A stretch of DNA of 64,000 bases. Origin: Mauremys mutica. Its lineage: Eukaryota; Chordata; Testudines; Geoemydidae. The position numbers and the translations under genes were made by a program. This document shows, piece by piece, positions 57,101 through 64,000 of this stretch. The stretch spans positions 26,495,282-26,559,281 of the forward strand of contig NC_059089.1 in NCBI RefSeq assembly GCF_020497125.1, in the 5' to 3' direction. Within the stretch, counting starts at the first letter, position 1; every line of letters begins with the position of its first letter. The notes beneath the pieces were generated by a model. It saw only the letters and a list, made by a program, of their open reading frames with translations, did no database searches and was not told where the DNA came from.

Positions 57101-57889
57101 CTCCTAATATGATGGAGAACTGCAAAAGAGTTTTTAATTCTGGAATTTCATAGATCATCCTGGCTCTTTCAGAAAAGTTTTTGAATGCCTACTTTATTAC
57201 TACTGTTTCTCCACTACAGCAAATGGTCTCTTGAGATCTCAAAGAGCTCGTTAGAGGAAAGGTATCTTATCATATTTGGAGCTGGTCTGTCAGGCAGTGG
57301 TTCAGTGTGTGTCAAGTGAACATATTCAATTGATATCCTGTCACAGGATTCCTGTTTTAGTAGTGAATGTTTGTGACATCTAACTTGTGGCTTCATGTGC
57401 CGTTGAATGAACCAAGTGGAGAGTGATCATTTACCATTGTTCTGTATAAGCAATACATTCCAAAAGTGCCCAGAAGGGTAGAAAAGAAGATTGTTTTCCT
57501 CAAAGTTCAAAAAACATAAAATTATCACAGTAATGCCTGTCTGTTCTTTATCTGATTTTTTTGACCTTATTATGGTTCTAAAAAAGAATATTTCTTCCAT
57601 AGTCTTTTGAAACCATTGCTTATTTCATAATTGTACAAACTATCTCCAATGTGTGGTTTGCCAACTTTGCTAGAGCCATTGCTCTTCACAAAGATAAACA
57701 TCTGTACTTCATATAGATCAAACTCTGTTGCTCTTTAGAAAGATAATTCCTGTTTTTTTTTGTTTGTTTGTTTTTTTTGCTTGCTTTGTTACAGTGGGAA
57801 CTCCATACTATATGTCCCCAGAAAGAATACATGAAAATGGCTATAACTTTAAATCTGATATCTGGTCTTTGGGCTGTTTATTGTATGAG
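11730..57889 (+). CDS. NEK6: NEK6, NIMA-related mitotic serine/threonine kinase (seven exons, 3' part missing)
   Basis: Joined exons 11730-11822, 24860-25000, 26559-26621, 34875-34985, 40591-40699, 43620-43727 and 57795-57889 give 720 nt, 240 codons, no internal stop, all GT..AG. Visible kinase parts: glycine-rich loop [10 protein letters not shown] (residues 52-61), catalytic Lys75 in VALKK, alpha-C Glu94, Tyr109 (matching the autoinhibitory 'Tyr-down' residue of NEK6/NEK7), HRD loop at 171-173, DLG at 191-193, and an activation segment whose Ser207 matches the human Ser206 that NEK9 phosphorylates. Known family role: NEK9-activated kinase for spindle assembly and cytokinesis, acting on kinesin Eg5. 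NEK6 is chosen over NEK7 because of [40 protein letters not shown] and the N-terminus. Human NEK6 has 313 residues, so about 70 are missing here. Residue 201 is Lys (SSKTT), as I recall for NEK7, where human NEK6 has Glu. Confidence 0.97.
13845..13990 (-). mobile_element. MIR-type SINE fragment
   Basis: The reverse complement of the MIR core: CTCCATTTTACAGGTGGCAA, an AAGTCAGTGGCAGAGCTGGA block and a following AATTCCAGGACC. It is strongly diverged. Confidence 0.65.
16526..16821 (-). mobile_element. Harbinger-like MITE, second copy, with TGA target duplication
   Basis: The ends are GGCCTGGTCTACACT and GTGTAGACGTACCC, and TGA flanks both sides (16523-16525 and 16822-16824). It matches the element at 8139-8437 in the opposite orientation, sharing GTTCGAACTATCGCGTCTAG and CCCCCGTCGACTCCG. 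Both hairpins are better preserved here: TTCGAATTAGGGTACGCAAA pairs with the downstream TCGAAGTACCCTAATTCGAA, and GGAGTTCGAACTATCGCGTC pairs with GACGCGATAGTTCGAACTCC. Confidence 0.8.
18973..20245. mobile_element. 1.27-kb nonautonomous inverted-repeat element with internal C-rich minisatellite
   Basis: The left end TACTCCTGGGGGAATTCTGC is matched, as complement, by the right end TACGCCTGAAGGCATTCTCT. ATCATGTA occurs at both borders (18967-18974 and 20246-20253), fitting a target duplication of 6 to 8 bp. Just inside the ends lie GCAGAATTCATATCCCCC and GTGCAGAATTTTTACTTTTT. The centre is a C-rich minisatellite. Several overlapping long frames here are low-complexity artefacts. The superfamily is unresolved; hAT is possible from the duplication length. 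Confidence 0.65.
19420..19990 (+). repeat. C-rich imperfect minisatellite inside the 19.0-20.2 kb element
   Basis: Degenerate units built on CACCCAGACCCCC, ACTGAGCCCC and CCCCTGCA recur many times, for instance near 19550, 19610, 19680 and 19720, followed by an uninterrupted C run at about 19809-19822. The complementary strand is G-rich. Pro/His-rich or Gly/Trp-rich frames on both strands arise from this composition. Confidence 0.75.
20989..21624 (-). mobile_element. Penelope-like element, 3' end with remnant of the GIY-YIG endonuclease domain
   Basis: Read on the minus strand from about 21624, the sequence encodes a remnant starting [12 protein letters not shown], continuing through [19 protein letters not shown], and after a frame break at an expanded A run (21487-21494), [15 protein letters not shown] and GLNKDW. 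This order (R..H..D, EHF, HS..DL, RE..LI..L, GLN) fits the C-terminal GIY-YIG endonuclease of Penelope-like retroelements. A noncoding tail follows to about 20989, carrying CGAAAGCTTTTGCTCAAATA. The upstream reverse transcriptase is absent. Confidence 0.65.
21170..21193 (+). repeat. (AG)n microsatellite
   Basis: About twelve uninterrupted AG units lie within the tail of the Penelope-like fragment. Confidence 0.95.
21627..21666 (-). mobile_element. Terminal fragment of a hAT-type element
   Basis: GATGTGGCCCGCAGGCCATA followed by GTTTGCCCACCCTTG resembles the end of a common amniote hAT family whose terminus contains TTTGCCCACCCCTG. Only about 40 bp abut the Penelope-like fragment, so the call is tentative. 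Confidence 0.45.
23401..23460 (+). repeat. Local duplication, compact copy
   Basis: Bases 23401-23416 (TATTTGAGGTATGTGA) recur at 25263-25278. Bases 23417-23460 continue as AAAGGATTGTCGTTTCATAC and onward, and recur at about 25558-25603 with one substitution (G to A). In the second locus the two halves are separated by about 280 bp containing a MIR fragment. No known repeat family was recognised. Confidence 0.7.
24860..25000 (+). CDS. NEK6: NEK6 coding exon 2: glycine-rich loop and catalytic lysine
   Basis: The acceptor AATAAGCAG precedes 24860 and the donor GTGAGT follows 25000. The exon is 141 nt, 47 codons, phase 0 at both ends. It encodes the end of the N-terminal tail ([10 protein letters not shown]), then [18 protein letters not shown], the first beta strands with the nucleotide-binding loop, then [16 protein letters not shown] with the ATP-anchoring lysine. 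DRKT is the NEK6 form; NEK7 has DGVP at this site. Confidence 0.97.
25284..25405 (-). mobile_element. MIR-type SINE fragment
   Basis: The reverse-complement MIR core is visible as CCCATTTTACAGATGGATAC, GTCACACAGTGAGTCAGTGG and GTAGAACCCAAGCCCTGACT. Confidence 0.75.
25558..25603 (+). repeat. Local duplication, second half of the split copy
   Basis: AAAAGGATTGTCATTTCATA and the following CTACTTTTAATTTTCCTTTA match 23417-23460 almost base for base. The other half of the match lies at 25263-25278. Confidence 0.7.
26559..26621 (+). CDS. NEK6: NEK6 coding exon 3: alpha-C helix
   Basis: The acceptor GTTGAAG precedes 26559 and the donor GTAAGA follows 26621. The exon is 63 nt, 21 codons, phase 0 at both ends. 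It encodes [20 protein letters not shown] plus K. The glutamate in KEID is the alpha-C residue that pairs with the catalytic lysine. [12 protein letters not shown] matches NEK6; NEK7 has FDLMDAKARADC. Confidence 0.96.
33004..33095 (-). mobile_element. CR1 LINE 3' end
   Basis: AATCATATAAATGTAGGGCT, GGAAGGGACCTCTGGAAGTC and ATCTAGTCTAGCCCCCCATG follow the complement of the well-known CR1 3' terminus. It is a short truncated copy. Confidence 0.8.
33630..34105 (+). repeat. Decayed tandem array with a GGCAAGGATTAAA-like core
   Basis: A core resembling GGCAAGGRTTAAA inside A/T-rich linkers recurs about a dozen times. Examples lie near 33664, 33684, 33748, 33795, 33822, 33876, 33913, 33951 and 33998. 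Core-to-core spacing clusters near 27, 37 and 47 bases, i.e. a linker that varies in steps of about ten. The family is unknown to me. It may be a relic minisatellite, possibly from within a transposon. Confidence 0.6.
34131..34322. mobile_element. hAT-like MITE
   Basis: The left end CAGGGGTAGTCAGTTATTTT and the right end GTTTACTATCCCCAT are approximate terminal inverted repeats. The flanks TGTAGTCC and TGTAGACC agree at seven of eight positions, fitting an 8-bp hAT target duplication overlapping the ends by a base. An internal (AAAT)n run lies at about 34199-34220. Confidence 0.6.
34325..34440 (+). mobile_element. Ancient SINE-like repeat fragment
   Basis: GGTGGCAGGGACAATGTCTG, TATGTTTGTAAAGCACCTAG and a CCTGAATGGGGACTTGAAGC end match a dispersed amniote repeat that I recall by these blocks but cannot name with certainty. 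Confidence 0.5.
34846..34866 (+). repeat. (CT)n microsatellite serving as polypyrimidine tract
   Basis: About ten CT units lie directly before GCCTGCAG, the acceptor of NEK6 coding exon 4, so the microsatellite provides the pyrimidine tract for that splice site. Confidence 0.9.
34875..34985 (+). CDS. NEK6: NEK6 coding exon 4: beta-4/beta-5 and hinge
   Basis: The acceptor CCTGCAG precedes 34875 and the donor GTAAGG follows 34985. The exon is 111 nt, 37 codons, phase 0 at both ends. It encodes [14 protein letters not shown], then [16 protein letters not shown], the gatekeeper and hinge strand, and DLSQMIK. Tyr109 corresponds to the human NEK6 tyrosine that points into the active site in the autoinhibited form. 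The pyrimidine tract of the acceptor is a (CT)n microsatellite. Confidence 0.97.
38123..38330. mobile_element. Harbinger-like MITE with near-perfect terminal inverted repeats
   Basis: The left end TAAGGGCAGGTCTGCAC and the right end GTGCAGATCTGCCCTTA are inverted complements with one mismatch. The border trinucleotides TAA and TTA are part of this palindrome, so the 3-bp target duplication cannot be separated from the repeat. The interior carries a direct duplication of GTGTGGCCAGC at 38220-38243. Confidence 0.65.
39905..40018 (+). mobile_element. Ancient SINE-like repeat fragment
   Basis: GATTGGGACTCCATTGTACT, ATGTGCTGTACAAAGCCG, GACAGTCTTTATCCCAAAGA and CTTACAATCT follow a dispersed amniote repeat. 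Shorter relatives occur at 44950-45035 and 46325-46400. Confidence 0.55.
40591..40699 (+). CDS. NEK6: NEK6 coding exon 5: start of C-lobe up to HR of the HRD motif
   Basis: The acceptor CCTTCCACAG precedes 40591 and the donor GTAACA follows 40699. The exon is 109 nt: 36 codons plus the first base of the next one. It encodes [30 protein letters not shown] and RRVMHR. The catalytic HRD motif is split by the intron, with HR here and Asp173 shared with the next exon. SAVEHMHS is the NEK6 form; NEK7 has SALEHMHS. Confidence 0.97.
42331..42396. repeat. Short palindromic repeat
   Basis: The arm CCTGAGCTGAACCCTTTTGG plus AGTCAAT pairs with CCAATGGACTTTTGTTGGCT plus CTGGATCAG around a small loop. Related single arms occur near 28330, so this is a dispersed family rather than a local structure. 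Confidence 0.55.
42506..42640 (+). mobile_element. CR1 LINE 3' end
   Basis: AAGATATGCTCTTGTTTACC, AAATCCTATGGCCTGTGTCA, TGCAGGAGGTCCGACTAAAT and TATCACAATGGTTCCTTCTG follow the CR1 3' terminus in order. Confidence 0.8.
43620..43727 (+). CDS. NEK6: NEK6 coding exon 6: catalytic loop, DLG and activation loop
   Basis: The acceptor TTCTTGCAG precedes 43620 and the donor GTAAGA follows 43727. The exon is 108 nt: two bases completing Asp173, 35 codons, and one base of Val209. It encodes [36 protein letters not shown]. The catalytic Asp173, Lys175, Asn178 and metal-binding Asp191 are all intact. Ser207 is the activation-loop site. Lys201 is the residue remembered from NEK7; human NEK6 has Glu. Confidence 0.97.
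44950..45035 (+). mobile_element. SINE-like repeat fragment
   Basis: CCAGCAGTGCTTACAGTGTG, then TTCCTGCCCCAAAGAGCTTA and CAGTGCTGAA share the 3' block of the repeat at 39905-40018. Confidence 0.45.
45837..46023. mobile_element. Tc1/mariner-like MITE
   Basis: Terminal inverted repeats CACCTTTACCCCGATATAAC and GTTATATCGAGGTAGAGGTG have two mismatches, flanked on both sides by TA, the Tc1/mariner target duplication. The interior repeats ATATAAC and its complement several times. It has no coding capacity. Confidence 0.75.
46325..46400 (+). mobile_element. SINE-like repeat fragment
   Basis: TGGTGTGCTGTACAGATTGT and ACTCTGCCCCAAGCAGTTTA resemble the repeat at 39905-40018 but are strongly diverged. 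Confidence 0.4.
50889..51012. mobile_element. hAT-like MITE
   Basis: The left end AGGGTTACCAGATAGCAA and the right end CATCTGGTCACCCTAG form terminal inverted repeats. Inside are TATATAAGAAAAAGTCCCC and ACGGGACTGTCCC blocks typical of a common sauropsid family. No clear target duplication was found. Confidence 0.65.
51901..51945 (+). repeat. TTTA-rich microsatellite
   Basis: Imperfect TTTA/TTTATC units lie between two copies of AAATAGATATT (about 51898 and 51942). Confidence 0.8.
52885..53042 (-). mobile_element. MIR-type SINE fragment
   Basis: The reverse-complement MIR core is visible as CACTCCCGTTTTACAGAGGG, GCATAGAAGTGACATACCTT, GCGATTCAGTGGCAGAGTTG and AGAACCTAAATCTTTC. Confidence 0.75.
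57795..57889 (+). CDS. NEK6: NEK6 coding exon 7: P+1 loop and alpha-F helix start (last exon in the window)
   Basis: The acceptor TTTGTTACAG precedes 57795, after a T-rich tract with TTTG repeats, and the donor GTAAGC follows 57889. The exon is 95 nt: two bases completing Val209 plus 31 codons, ending phase 0 with GAG. It encodes [18 protein letters not shown] and [13 protein letters not shown], including the APE-like SPE motif and the DIWSLG helix that supports the catalytic spine. In human NEK6 the next residues are MAALQSPFYG; no exon starting that way was found to 64000. Confidence 0.97.
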
Positions 57890-60539
57890 GTAAGCATCTC
57901 TAACTTTTTCATCTTTGCATAAACAAGCACATAATAAAAGAAAACAGGAATGAATTGAAGTAAACAGTTTAGCTCAGTCCTGTTTACATCCAATTCCTGT
58001 GAAACCCTATAAAATCTTAGTTATCTTGAGTTCTTTTTGAGTATTTAAAAAAAAAAAAGAAGATATTAAACAGATTTTATTCAAAGCTGGTTTAGTGAAT
58101 CACAGTAAATGTTGGAGATACAGATAGCAGCAAGCCAATTTTTCTCATTCTTTACTCCTATAAGATGGGCAATTATTGGAAGAGCCTATTTAGAACTCTT
58201 TCCTAAATACTAGGTTTGTTTTAAAGACAGAACTTGTCATTTTAATGTTATTTAGTGTAAAGAGCAATGAGTTCTGAAAAGTTGAAATACTTTGACTTTC
58301 CAGAGCTCTTGATGAAGAAAACTACTGTGATTTTTTGGAACGAATTTACTGTTCCCACTGAGAGGATTTAGTTAGATTTTTTTTTAAGTGTTTAAAGCCA
58401 TGCAAAACCATGTAAGAATATAGTTTGTCAAAGCAGAGATCCTTAGTGTGAACTACATGCAGTTTTACATACTTAGTGTGTACTACATACTAGATATATT
58501 AAGTGTGAGAAGAAAGTTACTCTTGATACTATGATTTTGTAAGAACACTATGCCATTAGATTTTTCAAGTGTTCAGAAAAATGATCAATTGATGGTATTT
58601 GAGATCCATAATTTTTTTTATTCATTTAAACAAATAGTAAGGTTACATTATAAATGTATGAAACAGCTTTGGGTTCAAGTGAGGGAAGACAAAATTTAGA
58701 AAGTTTGTGGTACAACTTTTTCCCCAAAAAAATTTCAGTTAAGAGCCCACTATAATGTTAAACTTTAATTGAGTATAACCCAGGGCCACTTCAAAGCTTT
58801 GGATGTTTAAGTATTTTGGTTATTTTTTCCTGGTTAATTAAAGGATTGTCAAAATGAAATAATGTTTGTCATTGCAACTTTTCACAATCGTGAAAAAAAT
58901 CAAAATACAAGTACCTGGCATAAACTGATCAGACACGACAACAACTTTAGCTAGGTTTCTGCAGAAACTAGGCAAACTCTTTACAGCTACTTTTTCTTAA
59001 AGATAATTTTATCTTAAAAGCAAACTAGGCAGCACTCTTCCCCACAAGAGTTAAGTGTTTGTTACTGTTTGTTTACTGCCGGGAAGAATATACTCATCTA
59101 GCCTAGCTAAATGCTTGTTTAACAAGGTAATGTCCTGTCATTAGTATATTACCAAGCCTGAGTCATACAGTTCAATAGGTGCTGATTTATTTGTTTGCAG
59201 AATGTGAAAGTGCTGTGTGGTGTGCATCTAGAGAGAGAAATATCGGTGCTGGGAAGCCAATGAAGTAAATCAATAAAATCCTGCTAGAGGGATTATGCAT
59301 CCATTGGGAGTAGCGTAGCGCCGCTTGAGTCTTAACAGCTCTGTGCTTCTTACATGTGGGAACTCCAACATTGTCTGCTTAGATGCAATTATGGCTTTGG
59401 TATTTGTTCCTAAAAACGTTCTGGGCCAAATTTATCTGCATATTGGTTTTTAGGTGCCTGTCATATGGGTATCTAAACACTGACCCATACCCACCTGAAG
59501 TGGTTCTTTCCACGGTAAAGAAAATGCAGATGCTCCTTAGACAGCAGCTAATGCATGTTTACCTGCTGCCCTGGGCAGGAGACATGCCACAGAGTTTAGT
59601 TAATGGAAAAACAGTAAGGCTGGATTTAGTACAAATGCAGTGAACGGCTGCAGTGAATGTAAAGGCCAAGGACTGGTCTTGGTGGTCTCTAAGCAATGAG
59701 CTGCTGGACCTGCTGAAAGTAGATTTGCTTGGACAGAGATGATAGTAGTGTATCATAACTGTGACTTGTGTGTGAAATTCCACTGGGGATTAGAGGGGTG
59801 CGCTAAGGGGACACACGGGTCTGATGCTGTACACCACGGTCAATGGGGAATTGCCAGACCTTTGCCAATAATAATGCAAGCCACAGACAAAAACATTCTG
59901 TTTGATCTGTTGTTGACGACTTAGATCCAGGAAGCAGATAATGTAGAAGGTAATTTCCTTGGCTGCTCCTCTCTCACAAATTGTCCTGCCAGTTTTTGGT
60001 CCCTCTCTGTGTCTTCTCATCCACAGTATGGTGAAGCCGGACCTTGTAAGGTAGCATGTGGGGCTGAGGGAAGTTGATTAGAAAGTTAGAAACGGCTGCC
60101 AGAAAGGTGGAAGCAAATCTGGCAGAGCCATTTTGCCTCTAAAATCATTGTGAATAGTGCCTTTCAACTGGGGTTTGTACAGTGCAGACCAGAGGTCCTA
60201 AAGGAGATCTTACCTTGGAATCTGTGAGACAGCCATACAAGAAAAGCAGTTGGGAAACTAATATTTGTATAGAGGGGAAAAGTGTTCTTCAGTCAGTCAA
60301 TAAAATGGAGCTTTAAAACAGCACAAGCTCACTAAAAGAAACCATTTCTTTTCAGAACTGGAAAATCCTGCAGATTGGCTAATCGCACCATTTCAGTATC
60401 TATTTAGCAATGAGAAAATAGGTGCGTGTTAGCATTTGTTTAAGATGTGTCAAAAGCTGATCTGAGCATGCTGCCTACTCCGGGCAATGTGCCCAGATGG
60501 GAGAGAGGGCTTTTAGCCTAATAAAAAGGCTGTGCTAAC

Positions 60540-61094
60540 CAGTGTTCCCTCTAATGTTTCCCATGCATGTGCGGAATGAATTTTGTTATGTGCACCAATA
60601 TGGAGGTCATGTGTGACACATCATCTTATATTGGTGCACATACCAAAATTCATGTGGCAGGGCTGGGCTCAGGGTTGGGGTGTAGGGGGGAGGGCTCCGG
60701 CTGGGAGTGCAGACTGTGGGGTGGGGCTGAGGGTTGGCGGGGAGTTAGGTCTCCAGCTAGGGGGAGTGGGCTCTGGGGTGGGGCTGGGGATGAAGTGCTT
60801 GGGGTACAGACTTCCCTGGGGCTACAGCAGGGTGAGAGGACTCCCCACAGCAGCATCTGGGCTGTGGGGGAGAGGCGTCTATCCCCACGGTGGCAGCTCC
60901 AGGGCTGGGGCCGTGGGATAGGCACCTCTCCCCTGGCCGCAGCAGGGCCAGGGCTAAGTTGGGGCCGAGGCAGGGGCACCTCTTCCCCTGGGCTGAGGCT
61001 GGCAGGGAGAGGTGCCTTTCCTCACCTCAGCCCTGAGTGCCTGTGCGGCACTTAATAGATTGCTGCACGGCTGCACAGCTTAGAGGGAACTTAG
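60540..61094. mobile_element. hAT-like nonautonomous element with perfect 8-bp target duplication
   Basis: The left end CAGTGTTCCCTCTAA and the right end TTAGAGGGAACTTAG are terminal inverted repeats, and GTGCTAAC occurs exactly on both sides (60532-60539 and 61095-61102). Near the left end lies an inner palindrome, AATTTTGTTATGTGCACC paired with GGTGCACATACCAAAATT. The middle (about 60655-61030) is a G-rich minisatellite of GGGGCTGGGG-like units. The long frames crossing it on both strands are low-complexity artefacts. Confidence 0.85.
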
Positions 61095-61309
61095 GTGCTA
61101 ACATCAGTGTGTGATAGCCTCGTTCTGGAAAAGGAGGAAAGCAGCAACTCCATTCTAGGCTCTCATTTCATAAACAATTGTGGAAATGTACTCCAGCTGA
61201 GTGAAATGTTCCTGGGTCCATGCTTAAAATTCATGTGACCTCTAGGAAAGGAATACAAAGGACTTGGAATTTATTCAGAGTCCTAAAGCAACAGCAGCAA
61301 CATATTTTT

Positions 61310-61516
61310 AACAGAGGGTAATTAACTATAGGAACAACTTATCACAAGTTGTGGTGGATTTCTCTGGACATTTTGAAATCAAGATTTAGATGTTTTTCTA
61401 CAAGATGAGCTTTAGTTCAAAGAGAAATTAATTCAGGGACATCCTATGGCTGTGTTGTGCAGGAGATCACACCAGATGAACACATTGGTCCCTTCTGGAC
61501 TTATAGCCAATGAATC
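61310..61516 (+). mobile_element. CR1 LINE 3' end
   Basis: AGAGGGTAATTAACTATAGG, GTGGTGGATTTCTCTGGACA, AAATCAAGATTTAGATGTTT, ACATCCTATGGCTGTGTTGT and ATTGGTCCCTTCTGGACTTA follow the CR1 3' consensus in order. Confidence 0.8.
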
Positions 61517-64000
61517 TACAAACCAGTTAAAAAAGCCTGCTGCTTTACATGCATGGAACCTTAGTATCTAAAGATTCTAGTAATATACACAATGGAACTA
61601 TCAAGTGTAGCGGTATCTAAAAGGTGTGTATGGTGTTTCCATCACCTGAAATGCATCCCAGAGACTACTCTTTATAGGTTTATTGTGAAGGAAACTTGGG
61701 CTTTTAAGAATTTAATTATTTATTTACATTAAATATAGCTGGAATTGTTCAGATTTGACATGAAACTGAGATTTCCAGTAAAGGCATTGCTCAGTTGAAG
61801 CTTTGCTGCCTTTTATTTTTACCATTAGCCCTACTGGTGACAAGAACAATATTGACAGTAACCCAAGTTAAATGCTGCTACCCCATCACTGATCAGTGTT
61901 CAAAGTGAGTTCTCAATCAGACTGCTTTAAGTTTGTTCCTAGGTACAAGTTCTGCTGTAGAGAAGATCTCGAATTTTGTTTGGGAGAGACGTATTTACCC
62001 TTATGCTAAGATATAGTTTTGCTGCACAATAGAGTCCTCTCATGGCATAGTAGTCTAAGTGTCCTAGCATGCTAGCTTACTTGGTAAAATAAATATGCTT
62101 TTGTGGTGGTAATAGTATAATCGTGTGTGCAAGATGTGGCTTGAAAAGCATTTTTGTACTTGCTGTCTACATAGGAAACCCTTAAGTTGTGGACAAGGTC
62201 TGATATTTTGACACTGCAAGAAATATTGGCCAGTTACCATTTGATTTCAGTGAATAAAAAGTTATTCTTTTTAGACATTTTAAACTTTGTTTAGATTATT
62301 TGAAAAATCAAATCTATAATCTCTTTGAAGGATCTTTATTTTAGTCATGCCAATTTCTTGTAATAAAAAACTTTTTTTTCCCATTGGGCTAAAAAGTGGA
62401 AAAATAATAATGTTTGGCTGGTTATAAATCACTTCTGATATCTCTTTTCAGACTTTATTTTGGAGATAAACTCAAGAGAGATTTAATGTACAAATTACCT
62501 TCAGAGATGTGCCATGTCAGTTGGAATTCACTTGAGTAATATTGGGGGAGGGTGATGTTATGTCATATAGTACCATCTGACTGTGACATTTAAAATCGCA
62601 CATTGATTTTTATTAAATCTTATCAAAATAGTGGGAGGTGTCTTCATTCCCCACTTCCCTTGGAAATCTGTCATCCAGATAACTTCAGGGGGATAAAAAT
62701 AAGTTCTCAGTTTCCAGAATGTAGCCACAAGCGATGGCTTTAGCACTTTTAACAAGATGATAAATTTAAACACTAACAGGATTTCATATTTTTTAAACCA
62801 GTCATGCGGTGTGGTGGTCAATTTTAAGTGGAGATCCGGCCATTCTGCTGTAATTGTTCTAACCAAAATGTCAAAAGCAAACCCAAATGTGGCATCACAA
62901 ACTGTTGTTAGCAATACATTTGGAATGCCTGCACTCACAGTCCTCCAGCTCACATTCTTGGCCGTTTTAGTCGGAATTTATAAGGCATCTTCTTTTTCAG
63001 TTTTAATTTTCTATTTGCCAGTCTTGAAAAGAACACGAGCGTTGTGCTCATTTTTTGTTTTACTTTGCATATGACTATGTAAGGAGCTATGGACAGGGAT
63101 TTTAATTGTAATTGAAAGATCTTCAGATTTCCAGGAATTATTGACACTCTGTTGAACTCTAGGAGACCTATCTTGTATGCTTTTGGCTAGCGTTTTCCTG
63201 ACTCTGCTTTGTGTTTGTAACACACAGATCATCACCGTAACTCAGAGAAACCATGGAATCTATGCTCCCTTTTTTTATTTTAAATTACTAGTGCCAGTTT
63301 GCTCTTTGAAGATACTGTTTATCACTGATGACATTTAAGATTATTCAGTGTATACTGATAATTTGTGAAACTCTGAACCACAAAAACATACAAAATAGAC
63401 ACTGACTAACGATTCTTACCTATGTGCATCATGTACACGTCTTATGTTCTCCCAGCCTGCGCTTGCTGTCTGTTCACTAGGCATATCTAGCAGGCTGCTA
63501 CAGGGGGACATGATGTTAGATTTCATTGGTACTGTGAAATTCAGTTCTGCAAACATTCCTAAGTACGTTACACAAAGTAGCTACAGCTGGAAATCTACAA
63601 GAAAAGTGAAGCTGGGATTTTCAAAGGAACTTGAGGGAATTGGGCACCTAACACCTATTGAATTTCAGAGTAATTTTAGGTACCTTGAACATCTCACCTG
63701 AGTTGCCATATGTAAGCATGTTTGGACATCTGACAGTGTAAGAACTACCTGAGATATATTTAAACTTGAAAATGCATCACTGTTTCTCTAAGTTGACAAT
63801 GGAACTCTTTTCCATTAATATCTGGCAAATTAGTGAGTGATGTACCAATAAAAATTGTGGCTACAGTCCCACAAAATGTACTTAGTCTTTTTATTTTCCC
63901 AAATATACTTGAATTTTAATTATTTGTCCTGCTCTGCTAATACATGGGACATATTTTATATATTAGTGAACTCTTAGTAAAATGCACTGCAGAATCCTGC

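Larger units (their letters stand above)
43728..57794 (+). other. NEK6: NEK6 intron 6 (14.1 kb)
   Basis: A GT..AG intron between the activation-loop exon and the P+1-loop exon. It contains a Tc1/mariner-like MITE, a hAT-like MITE, SINE-like scraps, a MIR fragment and a TTTA-rich microsatellite at 51901-51940. Large parts are unique; 48610-49260, 49470-49680 and 53870-54130 look like conserved noncoding candidates. An ORF at 55473-55748 is of unknown origin and is not supported as a gene. Confidence 0.8.
57890..64000 (+). other. NEK6: NEK6 intron 7, truncated by the window end
   Basis: The intron starts with the donor GTAAGC and has no recognisable acceptor with the next NEK6 exon before 64000. 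It holds a hAT-like element with a G-rich core and a CR1 end. Bases 62540-63010 are unique and compact, with ORFs on both strands, and are a conserved noncoding candidate. The rest is AT-rich with nothing else recognised. Confidence 0.75.

Noticed and set aside
11730..57889. Assignment of the kinase to NEK7
   Set aside because: NEK7 has a different N-terminus, DGVP instead of DRKT, FDLMDAKARADC instead of [12 protein letters not shown], and SALEHMHS. Only the activation-loop Lys is NEK7-like.
60567..61055. 162-codon Gly-rich frame and partners
   Set aside because: They lie within the G-rich core of the hAT-like element; low complexity with no domain.
62450..62520. Possible next NEK6 exon after TCTCTTTTCAG, with a frame reading LYFGDKLK that recalls SPFYGDKM
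   Set aside because: The similarity covers only a few residues, the preceding MAALQSP is absent, the phase does not fit the 57889 donor and the following residues do not match NEK6.

Overview
This window is vertebrate nuclear DNA: AT-rich, intron-dominated and crowded with old transposon fragments. The repeat mix (CR1 LINE 3' ends, MIR-type SINEs, a Penelope-like element, and many short inverted-repeat elements with ends such as GGCCTGGTCTACACT) suggests a turtle or a close archosauromorph relative. That assignment comes from recalled repeat families; no search was run.

One gene is supported: NEK6, the mitotic NIMA-related serine/threonine kinase, on the + strand. Seven coding exons (11730-11822, 24860-25000, 26559-26621, 34875-34985, 40591-40699, 43620-43727, 57795-57889) join in frame with GT..AG introns into 720 nt, or 240 codons. 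They cover the N-terminal extension, glycine-rich loop, catalytic lysine, alpha-C helix, HRD loop, DLG motif, activation segment and the start of the C-lobe. About 70 C-terminal codons, expected in two more exons, are not seen and should lie beyond base 64000. Promoter and 5' noncoding exons were not found in bases 1-11700.

Layout: 1-11700 is upstream or 5'-intron sequence with CR1, an inverted Penelope-like insertion, a large palindromic element, a MIR and a nested pair of PIF/Harbinger-like elements. 11701-11822 is the start-codon exon, with a short overlapping upstream ORF. 11823-24859 (intron 1) holds a second Harbinger-like copy, a 1.27-kb inverted-repeat element with a C-rich minisatellite, and a Penelope-like fragment. 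25001-43619 (introns 2-5) holds CR1, MIR, hAT-like and Harbinger-like pieces and a decayed tandem array. 43728-57794 (14-kb intron 6) holds a Tc1/mariner-like MITE, a hAT-like MITE and stretches that look like conserved noncoding DNA. 57890-64000 (partial intron 7) holds a hAT-like element with a perfect 8-bp target duplication and a CR1 3' end.

No rRNA, tRNA, CRISPR or second protein-coding gene is supported. The most notable observations are the transposon architectures with visible target-site duplications, the decayed array at 33.6-34.1 kb, an unexplained split direct duplication at 23.4/25.3-25.6 kb, and several homeodomain-motif clusters that could be enhancers.
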